Source of the DNA: Porticoccus sp.
Lineage (GTDB): Bacteria > Pseudomonadota > Gammaproteobacteria > Pseudomonadales > Porticoccaceae
Direction: 5' to 3'
Assembly: GCA_002733125.1 (NCBI GenBank)
Contig: NVUM01000003.1
Coordinates: forward strand, 14,121 to 62,016
Length of the DNA stretch: 47,896 bases
Shown one piece after another: positions 45,481-47,896 of this stretch (within the stretch, counting starts at the first letter, position 1; each line of letters opens with the position of its first letter). The position numbers and the translations under genes were made by a program. The notes beneath the pieces were generated by a model that did no database searches, had not been told where the DNA came from, and saw nothing but the letters and a program-made list of their open reading frames with translations.

Positions 45481-46344
45481 CTACTGACGGTGCCCGCCGG
45501 TATCGATAGCTCCGGCCCAGCCGCCCAGCACCATGCCACTAATCAGGCCAATCGCATGGGCGGCATTGGCGATATTGACCCCCATCAATAGCTCCATAAA
45601 ACCGCTCATCCCTGCCAATAGCCAGATCAGCATAAAGCCCAGCAACCCCCCGGGAAGTGAGAGTATTGACCTGGGATATACCCGGTTTCTTATCCAGATA
45701 TAGCCGAGCAGACCATAAACCACACCAGACATACCGCCAAACAGCGCGGGGCCACTCCACAGATATTGCCCTAGGTTAGAGGCAATCGCCATCAACAAAA
45801 CAATCATCAACATATGCAGACTGCCTGTAAGGGTTTCGATTCGCCGCCCCAATTCCCACAGCCAGAGGCCGTTAAATGCCAGATGAAAAATACCAAAGTG
45901 CAAGAAAACCGGCGTCACCAACCGCCAGTATTCGCCCCGACCCAGGGCGATCTCTGCAGACTCAAAGCGGATACTTTCGCCGACCAAAAGGTAGTCCTGG
46001 AAGGTCAACCAGTGCACCAGTGGAAACGCGTGGCTGACCAAAGCAGCACCGAGGACACTGAGCAGCAGCAGGATCAAGACTACCGGGACTTTTTGTAACT
46101 GTTGCTGAAAACTCAAGGCGGGGGGGCCCGATATGGCGGGAGAAAATGTTGACTTCGCTTCCTCCAACAAGCTGATAACCTGCGGCAACTGCTCAGGATA
46201 TTCTATCCACAGTTGAACCCACTCACCATGGAGTTTGAGCTGATGGGATATACCCAAGCTGTTTAACCGGGCATAAAGATCGCCCATATCAAGCTGAGCG
46301 GGGATGTCTGCCACGTGTGTCCAGGTTGAATCCAGTTCACTCAT
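45481..46344 (-). CDS. glpG: GlpG, rhomboid intramembrane serine protease
   Basis: Cleaves membrane proteins inside the bilayer. 287 residues. N-terminal cytoplasmic domain (1-75), then six predicted spans. Catalytic Ser206 in GGMSGVVYG and His263 in NAAHAIGLISG. The oxyanion-region motif HFGIFHLAFNGLWLWELG has His149, His154 and Asn158. These match E. coli GlpG Ser201 and His254. It begins 5 bases after nadK stops, so the two share a transcript. Substrates are unknown. Confidence 0.94.
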   Translation of the reverse strand: MSELDSTWTHVADIPAQLDMGDLYARLNSLGISHQLKLHGEWVQLWIEYPEQLPQVISLLEEAKSTFSPAISGPPALSFQQQLQKVPVVLILLLLSVLGAALVSHAFPLVHWLTFQDYLLVGESIRFESAEIALGRGEYWRLVTPVFLHFGIFHLAFNGLWLWELGRRIETLTGSLHMLMIVLLMAIASNLGQYLWSGPALFGGMSGVVYGLLGYIWIRNRVYPRSILSLPGGLLGFMLIWLLAGMSGFMELLMGVNIANAAHAIGLISGMVLGGWAGAIDTGGHRQ

Positions 46345-46349
46345 GGCAA

Positions 46350-47270
46350 TTAGTTGACCAGCCTACTGATACGATCACTGGTGCGTTCATCGATACCCAA
46401 TCGGCTGCCCCAGCCAAGCTTGGTACGACAGGTCTCATAAAAATTGTGTGCGACCGGATGAATCAACTGCACCTGGCGGGTTTTCTTGTGGATCTGAATG
46501 ATATCACCGGGTTCGGACTGCAGGTCGGTCTGGCCATCACAGGTGACCAGCGGGTGTAGCTCGTTGCGGGATCCCACCCTGATTTCAATATCACTCTTAC
46601 CGCCCACGACAATGGGTCGACTGGACAAGGTATGGGGATTCATCGGCACCAGAACAATCGCATCCAGATTGGGATGCATGATCGGCCCACCCCCAGAGAG
46701 CGCATAGGCTGTAGATCCCGTCGGGGTTGAAACAATCAGACCATCGGAACACTGGCTGTAGACAAACTGCCCATCGATATACAGCTCAAACTCCATCATC
46801 CGAACAGATTTCCCTGGGTGAAGCACCACATCATTAAGCGCTGCACCGGTTCCGATAACAGCACCTTTTCTGCTAATGGAGACATCCAGCAGAAAACGAC
46901 TGGAGACAATATACTCACCGGCCAGCACCCGTTTCATCTGTGATTCCATTTCATCTGGCAGGATATCGGTAAGAAAACCCAGTCGACCCCGATTGACACC
47001 CAGTAAGGGGATATCATATCTCACCAAACTGCGCACAGCGCTCAGCATGCTGCCATCGCCCCCAACGACAATGATAAGGTCCACGGACGTCTCTAGACTG
47101 TCACTATCAAATACCGGTAATTGGCTGTCGCCGATCAGTTCCGCCGTTTTCTGCTCAAGCAACACCTGATAGCCGGATTCTGTCAGAAAAGTGATCAGTC
47201 GCTTCAGCGAGTCTACAATCTCGGGCAACTGGATATTGGCCACCAGCGCAATGTGTTTGAAGTCAGTCAT
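46350..47270 (-). CDS. nadK: NAD kinase
   Basis: Makes NADP+ from NAD+ and ATP. 306 residues, usual length about 290-300. Catalytic motif GGDGS (70-74, Asp72), conserved NRGRLGFLTD, DGLIVSTPTGSTAYALSGGGP and the C-terminal LVTCDGQ. All conserved residues are present. First gene of the nadK-glpG pair, with no strong Shine-Dalgarno site. A TATAAT on the minus strand lies about 38 bases upstream. Confidence 0.97.
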   Translation of the reverse strand: MTDFKHIALVANIQLPEIVDSLKRLITFLTESGYQVLLEQKTAELIGDSQLPVFDSDSLETSVDLIIVVGGDGSMLSAVRSLVRYDIPLLGVNRGRLGFLTDILPDEMESQMKRVLAGEYIVSSRFLLDVSISRKGAVIGTGAALNDVVLHPGKSVRMMEFELYIDGQFVYSQCSDGLIVSTPTGSTAYALSGGGPIMHPNLDAIVLVPMNPHTLSSRPIVVGGKSDIEIRVGSRNELHPLVTCDGQTDLQSEPGDIIQIHKKTRQVQLIHPVAHNFYETCRTKLGWGSRLGIDERTSDRISRLVN

Positions 47271-47644
47271 GGAGTAACCGGAAGAGCCCCTTTAGGAATA
47301 CCGTTGGATTATATACCCAGAATCTTATCGGTTTCGCCAAAAAAGGGTGATAAAGATGCGTTGTGGGGAATAGAGCCCGGTATCGCCAGGGGCCGTTGAA
47401 GCGCCAATGCAAACAGTCGAGGGTGATGAAACTTATTATGAGAAGCCCGGCAACATCCAGTTAAACCGAAACCCAGGCCAAACGGGTTTTAATGAGGGTA
47501 CATCCATGGCGGGAGACAAGGCCGACACGGGAGTCCATATAACAATGCATGCTATTGGATATAAGCTGGCGGCCGAGAATTATTGGGAACAGGGTCACAA
47601 TGATTCTCAGCGCCACCAGACCAGCCATCTCCTACCAGCTCGTG
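47271..47644. other. 374-base region upstream of nadK
   Basis: Holds the likely nadK promoter near its left end and otherwise nothing I can assign. A plus-strand reading frame from 47407 runs into the antisense of the HA-domain gene and has no coding look. I found no terminator for the HA-domain gene here. Confidence 0.4.
47308..47313 (-). promoter_or_regulatory. Candidate -10 box of nadK
   Basis: Minus strand TATAAT, preceded by GGGTA. The leader would be about 31 nt. No convincing -35 at 16-18 bases; the nearest TTGGCG lies 21 bases upstream. Confidence 0.35.
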
Positions 47645-47896
47645 TTAAAGCGGGCGGCTTGAAGTTGAAACATTACTTTTTTTGCTGTTGTCTCCCGGCA
47701 CGAACAGCACGTGCGGCAGATCATCAGCCGTCGCCCAGCAGAATCCCAGCCTGTTCAGTTTTGACAGCTTTGCCTGTGTAAGATAATTATGTGCCAAATC
47801 TAAACGCTGCTTGGTTACCCACATACTGAGATCAACGCCCCCTTCGACCATATAACCCTCTGGCACAAGGCAATCACCGTACTCTTTCTGATAGGC
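47645..47896 (-). CDS. C-terminal end of a protein with a helicase-associated (HA) domain, cut by window edge
   Basis: 83 codons reach the window edge with no start. The visible part opens with AYQKEYGDCLVPEGYMVEGG, then LSMWVTKQRLDLAH, and ends LSKLNRLGFCW. This is the helicase-associated (HA, PF03457-type) repeat: Tyr, Gly/Cys, VP, Trp and QR positions, then LGFxW. A 29-residue hydrophilic tail rich in Ser and Lys follows. HA domains occur behind SF2 helicase domains or as tandem repeats of unknown role. What lies upstream cannot be seen. TAA stop at 47645-47647. Confidence 0.75.
   Translation of the reverse strand, partial: AYQKEYGDCLVPEGYMVEGGVDLSMWVTKQRLDLAHNYLTQAKLSKLNRLGFCWATADDLPHVLFVPGDNSKKSNVSTSSRPL

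Noticed and set aside
47407-47781. Plus-strand frame of 124 codons upstream of nadK
   Set aside because: It overlaps the HA-domain gene antisense, has no ribosome site, and the translated sequence has no domain-like pattern.

Overview
The window looks like core chromosome of a gammaproteobacterium related to, but not in, Pseudomonas. From memory of the P. aeruginosa PA2999-PA3088 region, the order nqrA / long gap-like gene / mfd / csiV / MTIP / nagZ / lexA / topA ... rmf / gdhB / moxR-vWA cluster / pepN / DUF2797 / yeaC / rhomboid / nadK is largely kept. An Nqr sodium pump, a 180-kDa NAD-glutamate dehydrogenase and a fused RlmKL fit a marine or aquatic gammaproteobacterium (Cellvibrionales or Oceanospirillales type). 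The genus is not determined. Base composition looks even and I see no insertion sequence, CRISPR array, tRNA or rRNA.

Layout. 1-4.5 kb, minus strand: the 5' part of nqrB (cut by the window edge), nqrA, an unusually long GAPDH-like enzyme and a lipoprotein. 4.5-8.8 kb, plus: mfd and csiV. 8.9-11.8 kb, minus: an operon nagZ-mscS-MTIP (muropeptide recycling, mechanosensitive channel, methylthio-purine salvage). 12-18.2 kb: a small acidic protein, a LOG-family protein, lexA behind two LexA boxes, two small unknown proteins, topA and a one-span membrane protein. 18.2-23.7 kb, plus: universal stress protein, slt-tatD, a Tll0287-like haem protein, a DmeF-type cation exporter and a CigR-like protein. 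23.7-27.9 kb, minus: a SulP-STAS anion transporter and rlmKL with an overlapping glutaredoxin-like gene. rmf and gdhB then converge on a stem-loop-rich spacer.

33.5-40.4 kb is a tight plus-strand operon of MoxR ATPase, DUF58, DUF4381, a vWA protein, a vWA-TPR fusion and a BatD-like protein, that is, a complete MoxR/Bat system. A solitary ParA-type ATPase follows. From 41.5 kb to the right edge everything is on the minus strand: yeaC-DUF2797-pepN ending at two terminators, nadK-glpG, and the C-terminal end of a protein with a helicase-associated (HA) domain.

Most genes are conserved housekeeping functions. I found no clear, previously undescribed multi-gene system. The best leads are modest: the GAPDH-like enzyme with altered cofactor-site residues, DUF2797 as a possible zinc-plus-GIY-YIG-like protein, the vWA-TPR fusion, a dyad over the nagZ -35 box, stem-loops between rmf and gdhB, a possible small gene between pepN and its terminator, and the HA-domain protein at the edge.
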